Notes: generated by a model not told the origin, from the sequence alone. A stretch of DNA of 64,000 bases from Pandoraea sp. (GCA_031291335.1 JARLJF010000097.1:1-64000), one strand, 5' to 3'. Positions 10,081-21,087 are shown, numbered from the stretch's first letter. Translations and numbers: made by a program.

Positions 10081-10100
10081 TACTGTAATTATATACAGTA
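10081..10100. promoter_or_regulatory. candidate LexA (SOS) box
   Basis: TACTGTAATTATATACAGTA: CTGT-N8-ACAG palindrome, 18/20 identical to TACTGTATATATATACAGTA. Confidence 0.7.
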
Positions 10101-10333
10101 TTGAGGGGCACTGAAAATCGCTTCGTGCTCTGGTCCGCGCATCGTCGATTCTCCGGCGCACGTTTCGGAACTGCAACACTTGATGAGAGGCAATCGGTGT
10201 CGGTGCGCCGTCACACGCCAACAATCCCATAAAAATCAGCAGCTTATGATTTCCGGCACGATATTGGCTTCTGGATCGGGAAAATGCCGTGCGCCGTGCA
10301 GTGTCTTGCCATGCTCGCCCTGCCGACGTTCCC

Positions 10334-10804
10334 ATGATCGCCCCGACGGAGCCTGCCATGCCGCCGAGACACGCCACGCCCCAGACCCAGCCTGCTATCT
10401 GCGCGATTCGTGCGATCGCCTCGCTGCGGTTCGGTCTCATCGCGCTCTGCCTGCTGCTGGCGTCCGGCGTAGCTCGCGTTCACGCACAATCGATGCCGCC
10501 AGCCGTCGCGACACCCGCCGATCCGTTCCATCAACCGTGCGTCGAGGTGCGCGTCTCGCCGCAGGCGGTCGGTGTGCCGCGTGTCGTCACTCATCTGGGG
10601 ATCGCTGTGACGACGCCGCCTCAGCGTCCCCTCGTGCGCAAGCAATACGTCGACCTCGATGACCGCTGTGCCTCGCCTCCCGCGTTCGCGCCGACGCGTG
10701 ACATCGACTCCACTTCCGTCTGGTATGTGGATGCCCCCGCCGGTGGCCTACAGGCCACCTCGCGGCTCACCGACGCACGGGCCTTGCGCGGCCTCGCGTC
10801 CTGA
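10334..10804 (+). CDS. hypothetical exported protein
   Basis: N-terminal signal-like segment 'LRFGLIALCLLLASGVARVHAQS'; start uncertain (10334 or 10358). Confidence 0.5.
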   Translation: MIAPTEPAMPPRHATPQTQPAICAIRAIASLRFGLIALCLLLASGVARVHAQSMPPAVATPADPFHQPCVEVRVSPQAVGVPRVVTHLGIAVTTPPQRPLVRKQYVDLDDRCASPPAFAPTRDIDSTSVWYVDAPAGGLQATSRLTDARALRGLAS

Positions 10805-10888
10805 GCGGTGACGGGCGACGTTTGTTATGCTGCGTCTTTCGCGTGCCGGCCTCGCCTCGTCGCACGCCCCCGATTTTCCGGAACTTCA

Positions 10889-11227
10889 ATGCCCGCCAAT
10901 ACGCCAGACACCCCTGACACGCCGGACACACCCAACGCCTCTGGGAAGTCACGCAACGCCAAACCGGCACCCGCCAATGTCGCCCCGCCTCCGCCCGGCG
11001 CAATGCCTCTCGCCTGGATCGGATTGGTGGCCGCGGCCGCATGGGTGCTCAAGAGTCCGCATCCGACGTGGGGCGTCGGGGTGCTGTGTCTTTGCGCCGG
11101 CCTGATCTCATCGTTCGGTGCCCGCCGCCGGGGCCGTGCGCCCTGGCCCGCATTCTTCACCGGGTTGCTGCCCGTTGGGGTCGCACTGTTCTTCGCGCTG
11201 CTCATGTTGCGTCCGCTGTTCCGGTGA
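10889..11227 (+). CDS. hypothetical membrane protein
   Basis: ATG at 10889 (MPANTPDTPDTPDTPN...), hydrophobic segments. Confidence 0.55.
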   Translation: MPANTPDTPDTPDTPNASGKSRNAKPAPANVAPPPPGAMPLAWIGLVAAAAWVLKSPHPTWGVGVLCLCAGLISSFGARRRGRAPWPAFFTGLLPVGVALFFALLMLRPLFR

Positions 11228-11653
11228 CAGTTCATGGGCGGGTCACGGCGCTGACACCGTCATCGCGCCGATCGCACTTCGAAGAGTTACCCACAACTTC
11301 TGTGGATAACCCACTGGATAACCTGGCAACACCCCTTCGAAACGCCCGCCATTACACGCTGTCAAGAGGATTGCCCGTTTCGGCGTCAGCCTTGGATAAA
11401 TTTTTAACGCTTGACGTTTCGCCCCGCTTCTGTGCGTCGATGTCATGGCTTTGACATGCCGCAAGCCGGGAAGAAATACCGGGTGGGTTCGCGTGAAAGC
11501 GCGGGATGTCGCGCAGATGGGAGGGTTCGCAGCGTCGGCGAATCGGCCTATGATGGAGTCACGCGATACCTCGCCATGCATGACTTGGGATCTTCGCAGA
11601 TCCGCCGCTCAGCGGTCGTCTCGCTTTTCAGTGACTTCGGGAGAACGTCTCGT

Positions 11654-11971
11654 ATGACCCAATCCGACAAACCGTCCGTTACCTCCACCTCTTCGCCTTT
11701 GCCTGCCGACGCGCCCCTCACCGAGGCGGAACGTGTCCACCTGGACGATCTGCTCGCCCATCACTCGGTGACGGAAACCGTCGATCGGGCGTCGGTGATC
11801 GACCTGATCAAAGAGCTGCGCTCGCCTGAGGTGAAAACGCCGGAAGACCGCGAGCGCGTGGTCAAGGAAAGCCGGTTGTGGAGGGAGGTGTCGCATCGCG
11901 ATACCGCCATGTCGCTGCTCAATTCGCTCGCGCAGATGGCGCCGATTTTCCTCAACCAGATTCACTGGTAA
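11654..11971 (+). CDS. hypothetical protein
   Basis: ATG at 11654, MTQSDKPSVTSTSSPLPADAPLTEAERVHLDDLLAHHSVTETVDRASVIDLIKELRSPEV... Confidence 0.55.
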   Translation: MTQSDKPSVTSTSSPLPADAPLTEAERVHLDDLLAHHSVTETVDRASVIDLIKELRSPEVKTPEDRERVVKESRLWREVSHRDTAMSLLNSLAQMAPIFLNQIHW

Positions 11972-12169
11972 TGGCTGTCGCGCCGGTCACCACCGGCGCG
12001 CGTCCCTCCCCTCTGCCATTTCCTTCAGCAACGCCCTTCCCCGCAGCAGCCATTCCCGTCAATTGATCTGGATTAACTTTGCGCTCGGACGTCGGTCCGT
12101 GAGCGGGACGTTGTCCGTCGCGTGCCTTACAATGCGGGTCGCGTAAGTTACCCCCGTTGATCCGACACC

Positions 12170-12364
12170 ATGACCACCACGCTGGACACCCCGACCGAAT
12201 TCAAGAGCTGGATCTGCCTGATCTGCGGCTGGATCTACAACGAAGCCGAAGGCGCACCGAATGACGGTCTCGCCCCCGGCACGCGCTGGGCCGACGTGCC
12301 GGCCGACTGGCGCTGCCCGGAATGCGACGTCTCCAAGGAAGATTTCGCGCTGTCGGAGTTCTGA
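12170..12364 (+). CDS. rubredoxin
   Basis: 'WICLICGWIYNEAEGAPNDGLAPGTRWADVPADWRCPECDVSKEDF' with both CxxC(G) metal motifs. Confidence 0.95.
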   Translation: MTTTLDTPTEFKSWICLICGWIYNEAEGAPNDGLAPGTRWADVPADWRCPECDVSKEDFALSEF

Positions 12365-12422
12365 GTCCGACAGTCGCCATGCGTTTGAGGCCGATGCCGC
12401 GAGCTAACCCGCCGGCACGGCA

Positions 12423-12689
12423 TTAGTGATGCCAGCCCCAACCGCGGCCCCGGCCACCCCATCCCCGGTAATATCCACCACCGTAGTAGCCGCCCCCCAC
12501 TCCGAAGGTGACCACCGGCGCGGGCACAACCGCGTAGCCCGGCGCATAGCCTGCGTCGTAGCCCGGGGCATAGCCGTAACCGTCGTAGTAGGCGCCACCG
12601 TATGCGGGTGAGCCGTACGGTACGGCAACGCAACCGGCCATCATCACCGCGACAGCGGCGCCACCTGCCAGCATGAGTAAGCGTTTCAC
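12423..12689 (-). CDS. Gly/Tyr-rich putative lipoprotein
   Basis: Lipobox-like 'MMAGC', low-complexity Y/G-rich mature region; GTG start at 12689 preferred over ORF start 12716. Confidence 0.65.
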   Translation of the reverse strand: MKRLLMLAGGAAVAVMMAGCVAVPYGSPAYGGAYYDGYGYAPGYDAGYAPGYAVVPAPVVTFGVGGGYYGGGYYRGWGGRGRGWGWHH

Positions 12690-12906
12690 GATGCACCTCC
12701 CGCATGAGCGATTCAACGCGCGGAGAGATCATCGCCGGATGTCCGGCACGCCATCGGTCTTTACCGCGCCTGCATGACTCGTTAGACATGCGGGTTCCCG
12801 CGAAATGCGGGTGGGAGTGCCCCTTCTTTAGTTACCAAACGTGACATTGGTAACGACCATGGAATATCACTTGCCGGCAGTCCCCGGCGGACGTCGGGAT
12901 TTCGAC

Positions 12907-14490
12907 TCAGAACACCCAGCAACGGTCGCGGCCGGCGCGTTTAGCGCGGTACAACGCCATGTCGGCGCGCTCGATCATATTCATCGGCGAATCTTCGTCC
13001 TGCCACTCCGTGATGCCGAAACTCGCCGAGAAGCGCAGCGGGGGTTCACTGCCGTCAAGCGATTCCCGCTTGCAACGCTCGCGGATACGATCCGCCACGC
13101 GCAGCGCGTCGCGCCCGCTGGCTCCCGGCAACAGAATCGCGAACTCCTCACCGCCGATGCGGCCGATCAGATCGTCACCGCGCAGCGTCGACGAACACAC
13201 CAGCACAAAGCGGCACAGCACCTGATCGCCGATGGCATGCCCGTAGGTATCGTTGATCGACTTGAAGTGATCGAGATCGGCGACGATGAGGCTCATCGGC
13301 TCGTTCTTGCGTTGTGCCGCTTCCAGCAACTGATCGAAGCGATGGAAGAAGTAACGACGCGTCAGGCTGCCCGTCAGCTCGTCGTAACTCGCCTCGAATG
13401 CCAGTTGATTGTTCGCGGCTCGCAATTCCTCGTTCGACTGGCGCGTCTCGCGATGTTGCGTACGCTCACGCCAGTAGGTCCAGCCCGCGAGCACGATGAT
13501 GACGACCCCACCCAGATACAGCAGGAAACACAAGGCGAGGTCTTTCGCGTGCTGGCGGGTAAGCGCCTCCCAGGCGTCGACCTGCTCCACGGCATAGACG
13601 ATCAAATCGTTGCTCGAACTCGGGCGCGACGTAATGATGAAAGGCTTACGTAACTCGTCGAACTCCGACATCTGATCGAGGAGTTCCTGCGGCACCCAGG
13701 CATTCGACCGGCCCGGCGCGCGCTTGAACTGCGCAATCGGCATGCGTGCGAAGTCGTTGCGCTGGTACAGCGCCAGACGTTCGGCGTCCGACAGCGAGCC
13801 TACCTTGCCGTCAAGCATGAAACGATTCTCGAAGCGTGGGTCGTTGGCCATGATGACTACGCCGTTGCCGTCGGTGACAAACGACTCGCCGCTGCCCACC
13901 CAATGGCGCAAACGCGTGAGTCCGATCTTGGTCATCACGACACCGATGAGCACACCATCGCGATACACCGGAGCGCTGAAATAAAGGCCGGGCGCCTGAT
14001 GCTCCCAGCCTGCGGCATAGCTCTCGAAACGCGTGCCCAGCAGCGCATTGGTGACATACGGCTTATCGGCGACCGACTGACCGATGGGAGACGGCGTATC
14101 GCGGAAATTACTGGCGGCCACACACACGCCGCGCGCGTCGATCACCCACACCCGGTCAACGCCGAAGTATCCCTGGGCACCGCGTAGAAATTCGTTGGCA
14201 CGATCAACGACCTCGGTCGCGGCGGCCCCGCCGCCCGCAGGGTTCAGGACATCGCGCAGCAGATCCACTTCGGCCAACGTGGAAGGAATGGCCCGCACCA
14301 TCGCCAGATCCGTGTTGATCGCGTGAATCATGCCGTCGGCAACGCGGTCGGCCACCGTTTGCCCGGCGTCGACACTCTGTGCGAGCTTGTCACCGACCAG
14401 CGACGTGGCCGTCCTGTCCGCCGCAACCCAGCAGGCGACCAGCACGCCGACCGAGACGCAGGCGGCATAAAGCCAATGCCTTATCCTCAT
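12907..14490 (-). CDS. membrane-anchored sensor diguanylate cyclase (Cache-like + GGDEF)
   Basis: TM segments flank an extracytoplasmic domain; 'GRIGGEEFAILLPGASG'. Confidence 0.88.
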   Translation of the reverse strand: MRIRHWLYAACVSVGVLVACWVAADRTATSLVGDKLAQSVDAGQTVADRVADGMIHAINTDLAMVRAIPSTLAEVDLLRDVLNPAGGGAAATEVVDRANEFLRGAQGYFGVDRVWVIDARGVCVAASNFRDTPSPIGQSVADKPYVTNALLGTRFESYAAGWEHQAPGLYFSAPVYRDGVLIGVVMTKIGLTRLRHWVGSGESFVTDGNGVVIMANDPRFENRFMLDGKVGSLSDAERLALYQRNDFARMPIAQFKRAPGRSNAWVPQELLDQMSEFDELRKPFIITSRPSSSNDLIVYAVEQVDAWEALTRQHAKDLALCFLLYLGGVVIIVLAGWTYWRERTQHRETRQSNEELRAANNQLAFEASYDELTGSLTRRYFFHRFDQLLEAAQRKNEPMSLIVADLDHFKSINDTYGHAIGDQVLCRFVLVCSSTLRGDDLIGRIGGEEFAILLPGASGRDALRVADRIRERCKRESLDGSEPPLRFSASFGITEWQDEDSPMNMIERADMALYRAKRAGRDRCWVF

Positions 14491-14952
14491 CCGAAAATCA
14501 AACGCCCGTTCTAATATTTTTCACTTCTTACGTTGGCAAAGCATCCGCCTGTTTCGAGTCGCGTTTCTGCCTTTTCCCCGGACAGAAGTTCTGGTCGCGA
14601 CCGGCATCCCTGGTGCCGGCGAATTCCCGCCAATTCTGGTCTGCGCGTCAAACTCTTTTCCTCGTTCCAGATCCCCGGCTTGTCGCGCCCCGCGCCTTCG
14701 GATCCTGACTACCTCGCATTGTCCACCCCGACAATTGCAAGCTGTTGACAACCTGCCGTCCTCGCCGTCGATCACGGCTGGCGGTGGCTCGCGGCCAGCC
14801 GACGCTATCGATCGATATCATCGCGAAAACGAGGTAATTCTATAGTACTCCGACGATGAAGCCGTACGAAAAACCGTCGGACGATCGATTTATTACGAAT
14901 GCCTATTTAATCTATTAACTAGCCGGCTAATACATTTTCATTTACACGCGCT

Positions 14953-17223
14953 TTATCGGCAAATACCGAAACGGTCGATTACCGAATCGAGCACTTCGAT
15001 TTCCACGGGTCGGGAAAACAAATAGCCTTGCGCACATAGCGGCACAAAATGACGTAGCCAATCGAGTTGCCGTTCGTTCTCCACACCTTCGACGATCAAT
15101 TCAATGCCCAACGAGCGTGCAATGTTGACGATGTTGTAAATCATGAGACACGAGCGCGACGAATCGGGAATCGACTCTACGAACGATCGATCGACCTTGA
15201 GCGTGTCGACGGGAAAGCGCGTCAGGTAGGACAACGACGAGTAGCCGGTACCGAAGTCGTCGAGCGCAATGCGCACGCCGGCACGCTTGAACTGCTCGAT
15301 CTTCATTTCCACGAGCGCGGGATTCTTGACCATCACGGACTCGGTGATTTCCAGTTCGAGACGATTCGGCTCGATCTCGTATTCCTTCATGAGACGTTCG
15401 ACAAGCTCGCCAATGTCGCCACGCCAGAACTGCACGGACGAGACATTGACGGCCAGCCGCAGCGAGGCCATCGCGGTCCCTCGCCAGGCTTTCAACTGAC
15501 GACACGCCTGCGTCAGCGCGAACTCGCCGATCGCCACAATCTGTCCGGTCGTCTCAGCCAAAGGGATAAACTCGCCAGCGCTCAGCACACCGCGCTCCGG
15601 GTGACGCCAGCGAATCAATGCCTCCACACCCCGCACGCAATCGGCTTCGAGCGCCACAATCGGTTGATAGGCGAGGAAGAATTCGCCGTTGGCCAGCGCC
15701 TGCTCCATCTGGCGCTCCCACACGACAAGCTGATGCGCCTGATAGGTCATCTGCTGCGTATAGACACGCACCACGCTCTTGCCAGCCTCCTTCGCGGAGT
15801 ACATGGCAAGATCCGCCTTCTTGATGAGATCCGCCTCGGTCTCATCGGCCTTGGACCAGAACGTCACCCCGATACTGGCGTGCAGCGCGAACGACGTCCC
15901 ATCGGCCACCATTGGCGCCTTGAGGGCCGCGAGCAGCGTCTCGCCGAGCGGTTCGGCCTGCGCCGGTGCACCGTCACCTTGCAACAGCACCATGAACTCG
16001 TCGCCGGCAAACCGTGACAGCATGGCGCCCGGCGGCATGCGCGGCGCGAAGCGCTCGGCTACCTGACGGATGATCTCGTCGCCCTGCGCATGGCCCAGCG
16101 TGTCGTTCACGCTCTTGAAGTTGTCGAGATCGATGTGCAGCAACGCGACTTTGCCGACCTGATCGGGATTCGCCAACGCGCGCCGCAGCGACTCCATCAA
16201 CGCATAGCGGTTGGGAAGTCCGGTGAGCGCGTCGTATGAAATCAGACGCGTGAGTTGCTGGTCGCGGCCGATGAGCCGCTGCATCAGGTAGGCGATCAGC
16301 GCGAAGAACACGACGAGCGCGACCGACACGAAGGTCGCCATCGTCAGATACACGCGCTCCACGTGCCGATACTCGGCCAGTTCCTCGTCCATCGATAGCC
16401 CGACTTGCACCGCCAGCGGGTAGTCGCGCAAATGACGATATGCCGCGATTCGCTCGACACCATCGATGGGATCGCGCTGGACGCCGGAATTGCGTTGCTC
16501 TGCCGCGAAGAGGGGCAACTCCCCGGTACTGGTGATCGCCACGCTCGCGCCGGTGCTTCGCGCGAGTAACGCGCCGTCATCGGCGATCACGGCGATCTGC
16601 CCGTATTGCCCGAGCACCGCGTTCGTATAGAAATCAGTGGTGAAGTAACTCGGCTCTTGCGACACGACAACCACGCCCGCGAAGCTGCCGTCGGGATGAT
16701 TCAGTCGCCGGCTGAACTGGAGTACCCACTTGTGCGAGACGCGGCCGAAGACCGGATGGCTGATGAACAGACCGTCACTCGTGTTATCCAGGTGCACCCG
16801 GAAGTGCTCGCGGTCCGCAATGTTCACCCCGGCGGCGCCTGGCATCGTCGCGGCAATGACATTGCCGTTGGCATCCGCCAGACTGACCAGCACCATGAAA
16901 CGGTCAGTGACGATGCCGTCGTTCAGCGTGCGCGTCAAATCGAAGTCGCGGCGACGTCGCTCGTACTCGTACTTCACGAAACGCGTGATCTGATCGACCT
17001 GACGGATGGCGCGCAGCGTCTGCTGCTCGAGTGCGGTGGCTACGGTCGACGCTGACGCCGCCGTGTCGCGCAGAATGGCCTTGTGCTCGAGGGAGATACG
17101 CCAAAGCACCGCGGTCCAGACGAGGACCAGGATCAGGAAACCGAAAATCAGAATCGCGACGATTGAGCGATAGGACGTCGCCCAACGCCAGCGTCGCGCT
17201 CCCGTCGTGCTCGGTTCCGCCAT
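14953..17223 (-). CDS. Cache-like-GGDEF-EAL membrane c-di-GMP protein
   Basis: N-terminal TM + sensor domain, GGDEF-like 'SRFAGDEFMVLL', EAL 'GVEALIRWRHPERGVLSAGEFIPLAE'. Confidence 0.9.
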   Translation of the reverse strand: MAEPSTTGARRWRWATSYRSIVAILIFGFLILVLVWTAVLWRISLEHKAILRDTAASASTVATALEQQTLRAIRQVDQITRFVKYEYERRRRDFDLTRTLNDGIVTDRFMVLVSLADANGNVIAATMPGAAGVNIADREHFRVHLDNTSDGLFISHPVFGRVSHKWVLQFSRRLNHPDGSFAGVVVVSQEPSYFTTDFYTNAVLGQYGQIAVIADDGALLARSTGASVAITSTGELPLFAAEQRNSGVQRDPIDGVERIAAYRHLRDYPLAVQVGLSMDEELAEYRHVERVYLTMATFVSVALVVFFALIAYLMQRLIGRDQQLTRLISYDALTGLPNRYALMESLRRALANPDQVGKVALLHIDLDNFKSVNDTLGHAQGDEIIRQVAERFAPRMPPGAMLSRFAGDEFMVLLQGDGAPAQAEPLGETLLAALKAPMVADGTSFALHASIGVTFWSKADETEADLIKKADLAMYSAKEAGKSVVRVYTQQMTYQAHQLVVWERQMEQALANGEFFLAYQPIVALEADCVRGVEALIRWRHPERGVLSAGEFIPLAETTGQIVAIGEFALTQACRQLKAWRGTAMASLRLAVNVSSVQFWRGDIGELVERLMKEYEIEPNRLELEITESVMVKNPALVEMKIEQFKRAGVRIALDDFGTGYSSLSYLTRFPVDTLKVDRSFVESIPDSSRSCLMIYNIVNIARSLGIELIVEGVENERQLDWLRHFVPLCAQGYLFSRPVEIEVLDSVIDRFGICR

Positions 17224-17631
17224 AGGTCGAGATCCTTTCAGCCTTCGCGCCCCCGCGCAAAAAGGTCGGTGTTGGCCCGCTAATCAATAGGATCCTGGGG
17301 GCGCCACAGACGGACGCCGTTGTTTCCGGCAAGTGTAAGGCAATCGCAGCGCCCCCGGAAGTCGTTCGACGTCACCTCAATCGGGGGATGTATTGCGCTC
17401 ATCATGCCAGGCGAACACTGCCCTGCCCGAGAACAGGGCCATATCTCGGATTACGGACATTTCGGCCACCGCCGCATTAGGAGAATCCCGAGGTGTGCCG
17501 AACCGGCCGAATACCACGAGACGACGGCTCACCTCGGCGACCGCCAATACGGGGGTAGCCCATGACCGAGAAATTCGGAAAAGGACGAGAAAGCGGAGAA
17601 GAACGCTCCCACCATCGGTGCGCCCCGATGC

Positions 17632-18027
17632 TCAGGACTTGAGCAGATCGCGAAGGGCTTCGAGGCGGCGACGCAGATCACCCACGTCGAGTGCGGCATC
17701 CGCTTCGACGGCAGATGCCTGCGCACCTCCGTCTGCGGCAGCGCCCGACGACGAGCGGCCGCCACGTGGCGTGTCAGCTTCGAGGCGGTTACGCGCGCCA
17801 TTGATGGTGAAGCCCTGCTCATAGAGCAACTCCCGGATACGCCGGATCAGCAGGACTTCGTGGTGTTGATAGTACCGTCGGTTACCGCGCCGCTTGACCG
17901 GGCGCAGTTGCGTGAATTCCTGTTCCCAATAGCGCAGAACGTGCGGCTTGACGCCACACAGTTCGCTCACTTCACCGATGGTGAAGTAACGCTTGGCGGG
18001 AATCGGCGGCAAGGCAACGTGATCCAT
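17632..18027 (-). CDS. MerR family transcriptional regulator
   Basis: 'KRYFTIGEVSELCGVKPHVLRYWEQEFTQLRPVKRRGNRRYYQHHEV'. Confidence 0.92.
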   Translation of the reverse strand: MDHVALPPIPAKRYFTIGEVSELCGVKPHVLRYWEQEFTQLRPVKRRGNRRYYQHHEVLLIRRIRELLYEQGFTINGARNRLEADTPRGGRSSSGAAADGGAQASAVEADAALDVGDLRRRLEALRDLLKS

Positions 18028-18106
18028 CGCGGCGTTGGCGGAATCGGACGACGGTTAGATTGCGGACGAAAAACCAGCGGCCGCCACAGAATGCGGCGGC
18101 CGGGAT

Positions 18107-18508
18107 TTACTTGCTCACTGCGCCAGACTCGACGATCGACTTGAACTTCTGGCTGGCGTGGAAGGTGACGACGCGACGCGCGGCAATCGGAATCGCCTCG
18201 CCGGTCTTCGGATTCCGACCTGGCCGTTGCGGCTTGTCGCGCAACTGAAAGTTACCGAAGCCGGAAAGCTTGACGCTGTCCCCCGACTCAAGCGCATCGC
18301 GGATCGATTCGAAAAACGCCTCGACCATATCCTTCGCTTCGCGCTTGTTCAGACCGACGTGCTCGAACAGCAACTCGGCCAGTTCGGCCTTGGTCAGCGT
18401 CGGCGCCTCGGTCGAGACCTCGTTCACTTCGTTGCGTCCCAGCGCGATGCGCTGCGCCGCAAGCATGGCTTCAAATTCACCAGGATTCATTTCGTTCATA
18501 CGTCCCAC
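18107..18508 (-). CDS. ihfA: integration host factor subunit alpha
   Basis: '[72 protein letters not shown]'; adjacent to pheST. Confidence 0.95.
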   Translation of the reverse strand: MGRMNEMNPGEFEAMLAAQRIALGRNEVNEVSTEAPTLTKAELAELLFEHVGLNKREAKDMVEAFFESIRDALESGDSVKLSGFGNFQLRDKPQRPGRNPKTGEAIPIAARRVVTFHASQKFKSIVESGAVSK

Positions 18509-18562
18509 GCGATGGCGATGACAGTGCGATGACCTACTCGCAGCCGGATCTTTTACTGAGTT

Positions 18563-21001
18563 TCAGGCGCGCAAACGTGCGCCGAACCCTTCTACCCGTT
18601 GTACCAGTGCGTTAATGGCGCCCTGGACCGTCTCGTCCTGCAACGTACCCGAGGGGTCTTGCAGAGTAACACGAAACGCTACGCTTTTGTCCTGCGCGCC
18701 CAGCGAGCCCGACGCCGCGCCAGCCTTCGGCCGGAACTCGTCGAACAGTCGCACAGACTGCACGATTGCGCACGCCGGATCGTCATGGCGCGCGGCCAGC
18801 ATGGCATCGAGCAGCCCTTGCACCGGCTGCGCCTGATCCACCACCAGCGCGATATCGCGTGTGACCGGGGGGAACTTCGAGATGTCTTCGTAGCTTGCGA
18901 CGTCGCGCACGAAGAGTGCCTCTGCTTCGATCTCGAACAGCACCGGCGCATGGGGCAGATCGTACTTCTGCTGCCAACGCGGATGCAGCTCGCCGATGAA
19001 GCCGACACGCTTGCCGTCGACTTCAATGGCCGCGCTGCGTCCCGGATGCAATGCCGGGTGCTCGGCCTTCACGAAGCGTGCGGTACGCGGAGACAACAAA
19101 GCTTCGAGATCGCCCTTCACGTCGAAGAAGTCGACCGAGCGCGTCGCGACGCCCCATTGCTCTTCGAGCACCGGGCCGTAGGCCAGCGCCGCGACGGTGA
19201 GCGGTTGACGGTACCCGCCAACGCTCAACTCGCCCGAGGCCACCGTGTTGTCGCGATGGTAGGTGCGGCCAATTTCGAACACACGCACGCGCGATGCCTT
19301 ACGGTTCAGGTTGTAGCGCGTGGTCGCGATCAGGCTACCGATCAGCGTCGAACGCATCACCGCAAGGTGGCTGGCGATTGGATTGAGCAACTTGATGGGG
19401 TTGTCGTTGCCGGCGAAGTCCGCTTCCCACTCAACGTCGACGAAGCTGAAACCGACCGTCTCGTGGTAATCACGCGCAGCCACGGCGTGACGCACAGCGT
19501 GCTGCGAACGACGGCCTTCCTGCGTCGGGCGCATGGCGCTCGCAGCCACCGGCGGATTGGCAGGAATGCGATCGAAACCGTAAATGCGAGCAATCTCTTC
19601 GATCAGATCTTCTTCGATCTCGATGTCGAACCGATACGACGGCGGCGTGACTTCGAACACACCGTCTTGCAAGGTGAACGGCAGACCCAGACGCGTGAAG
19701 ATGGCGCTCATCTCCGGCTCCGAGACCGGCACGCCCAGAATTTTGACGGCGCGCGCGACACGCATCGTCACCGGCTTGCGCTCGGGCAACTTCGCGACCT
19801 GATCTTCCAGCGGACCCGCCTGGCCGCCGCAGATATCGAGCACCAGTTGCGTTGCACGCTCAAGCGCACGCACGTTTCCGGCGAAGTCGACACCCCGTTC
19901 GAAGCGATGCGACGCATCGCTGGTGAAGTTGTACTTGCGCGCACGGCCCTGAATGGCTTGCGGGAAGAAGAACGCACCTTCGAGGAAGATGTTTTGCGTT
20001 TCCAGACCCGCCTTGGTCGAATCGCCGCCCATGATGCCGGCCAGGCCGATCGGGCCGCTGGCATCGGTAATGGCGAGCACGCTCTCGTCGAGCGTCACGC
20101 TCTGTTCGTTCAGAAGCTTGAGCGTCTCGCCCGCGCGGCCGAAGCGCACGTCGATACCGCCTTGCAAACGATTCAGATCGTAGACGTGCAGCGGCTGCCC
20201 CAGCTCGAGCATCACGTAGTTGGTGATGTCCACCAGTGCGGAAATGCTGCGCTGACCGGCACGTTCGAGGCGTTCCACCATCCAGCGCGGCGACGGGGCC
20301 GCAGCGTTCACATGACGGATGATGCGGCCGCCAAAACGCCCGCAGCCGTCCGGCGAACTGATGCGCACCGGCAGCGTATCGGCAATCGTCGCCGGCTGCG
20401 TACTCTGCCCCGGCAGATCCTTGAGCGGTGCGCCGGTAATCGCGGCGACTTCACGAGCGATACCGAGCAGCGACAGGCAATCGGCCTTGTTCGGGGTGAG
20501 CTTGACGACGAATACCGTGTCGTCCAGATCGAGGTACTCGCGGATGTTCATGCCAACCGGTGCATCTTCCGGCAGGATCATGAGACCCGCATGGTCTTCC
20601 GAGAGCTTCAGTTCGCGTGCCGAGCACAGCATGCCGAAACTCTGCACGCCGCGCAGCTTGCCGATCTTGATCTGGAACGGCGCGCCGCCGGCTTCAGCCG
20701 GGGGCAGCGCGGCGCCAACGGTCGCGCACGGCACCTTGATGCCCGGTGCCACGTTCGGTGCACCGCACACGATGGTGAGGGTCTCGCCGGTGCCGGCATC
20801 GACCTGGCAAACATTCAGGCGGTCGGCATCCGGATGACGGGCGACTTCGAGCACCTTGGCCACGACCACACCGGCAAACGGCGGGGCGACCGGGTCGGTT
20901 TCTTCGACTTCGAGCCCGGACATCGTCAGGGCATGCGCCAACGCGTCCGTCGACAAATCCGGGTCGACCAGGGTACGCAGCCACGATTCAGAGAATTGCA
21001 T
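18563..21001 (-). CDS. pheT: phenylalanine--tRNA ligase subunit beta
   Basis: Full-length PheT-like sequence (812 aa) downstream of pheS. Confidence 0.97.
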   Translation of the reverse strand: MQFSESWLRTLVDPDLSTDALAHALTMSGLEVEETDPVAPPFAGVVVAKVLEVARHPDADRLNVCQVDAGTGETLTIVCGAPNVAPGIKVPCATVGAALPPAEAGGAPFQIKIGKLRGVQSFGMLCSARELKLSEDHAGLMILPEDAPVGMNIREYLDLDDTVFVVKLTPNKADCLSLLGIAREVAAITGAPLKDLPGQSTQPATIADTLPVRISSPDGCGRFGGRIIRHVNAAAPSPRWMVERLERAGQRSISALVDITNYVMLELGQPLHVYDLNRLQGGIDVRFGRAGETLKLLNEQSVTLDESVLAITDASGPIGLAGIMGGDSTKAGLETQNIFLEGAFFFPQAIQGRARKYNFTSDASHRFERGVDFAGNVRALERATQLVLDICGGQAGPLEDQVAKLPERKPVTMRVARAVKILGVPVSEPEMSAIFTRLGLPFTLQDGVFEVTPPSYRFDIEIEEDLIEEIARIYGFDRIPANPPVAASAMRPTQEGRRSQHAVRHAVAARDYHETVGFSFVDVEWEADFAGNDNPIKLLNPIASHLAVMRSTLIGSLIATTRYNLNRKASRVRVFEIGRTYHRDNTVASGELSVGGYRQPLTVAALAYGPVLEEQWGVATRSVDFFDVKGDLEALLSPRTARFVKAEHPALHPGRSAAIEVDGKRVGFIGELHPRWQQKYDLPHAPVLFEIEAEALFVRDVASYEDISKFPPVTRDIALVVDQAQPVQGLLDAMLAARHDDPACAIVQSVRLFDEFRPKAGAASGSLGAQDKSVAFRVTLQDPSGTLQDETVQGAINALVQRVEGFGARLRA

Positions 21002-21087
21002 GGATCAGTTCGCTCGCAGTTAAGTCTTCACTTCCGAGAGCCCGGCGGCTGCGACTTCGCGCGCCAGCTCGGGGTCATCGGCATCGA

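Noticed and set aside
10889-10931. PDT tripeptide repeat (NTPDTPDTPDTPN) in a hypothetical protein
   Set aside because: Only about three units; ordinary low-complexity linker.
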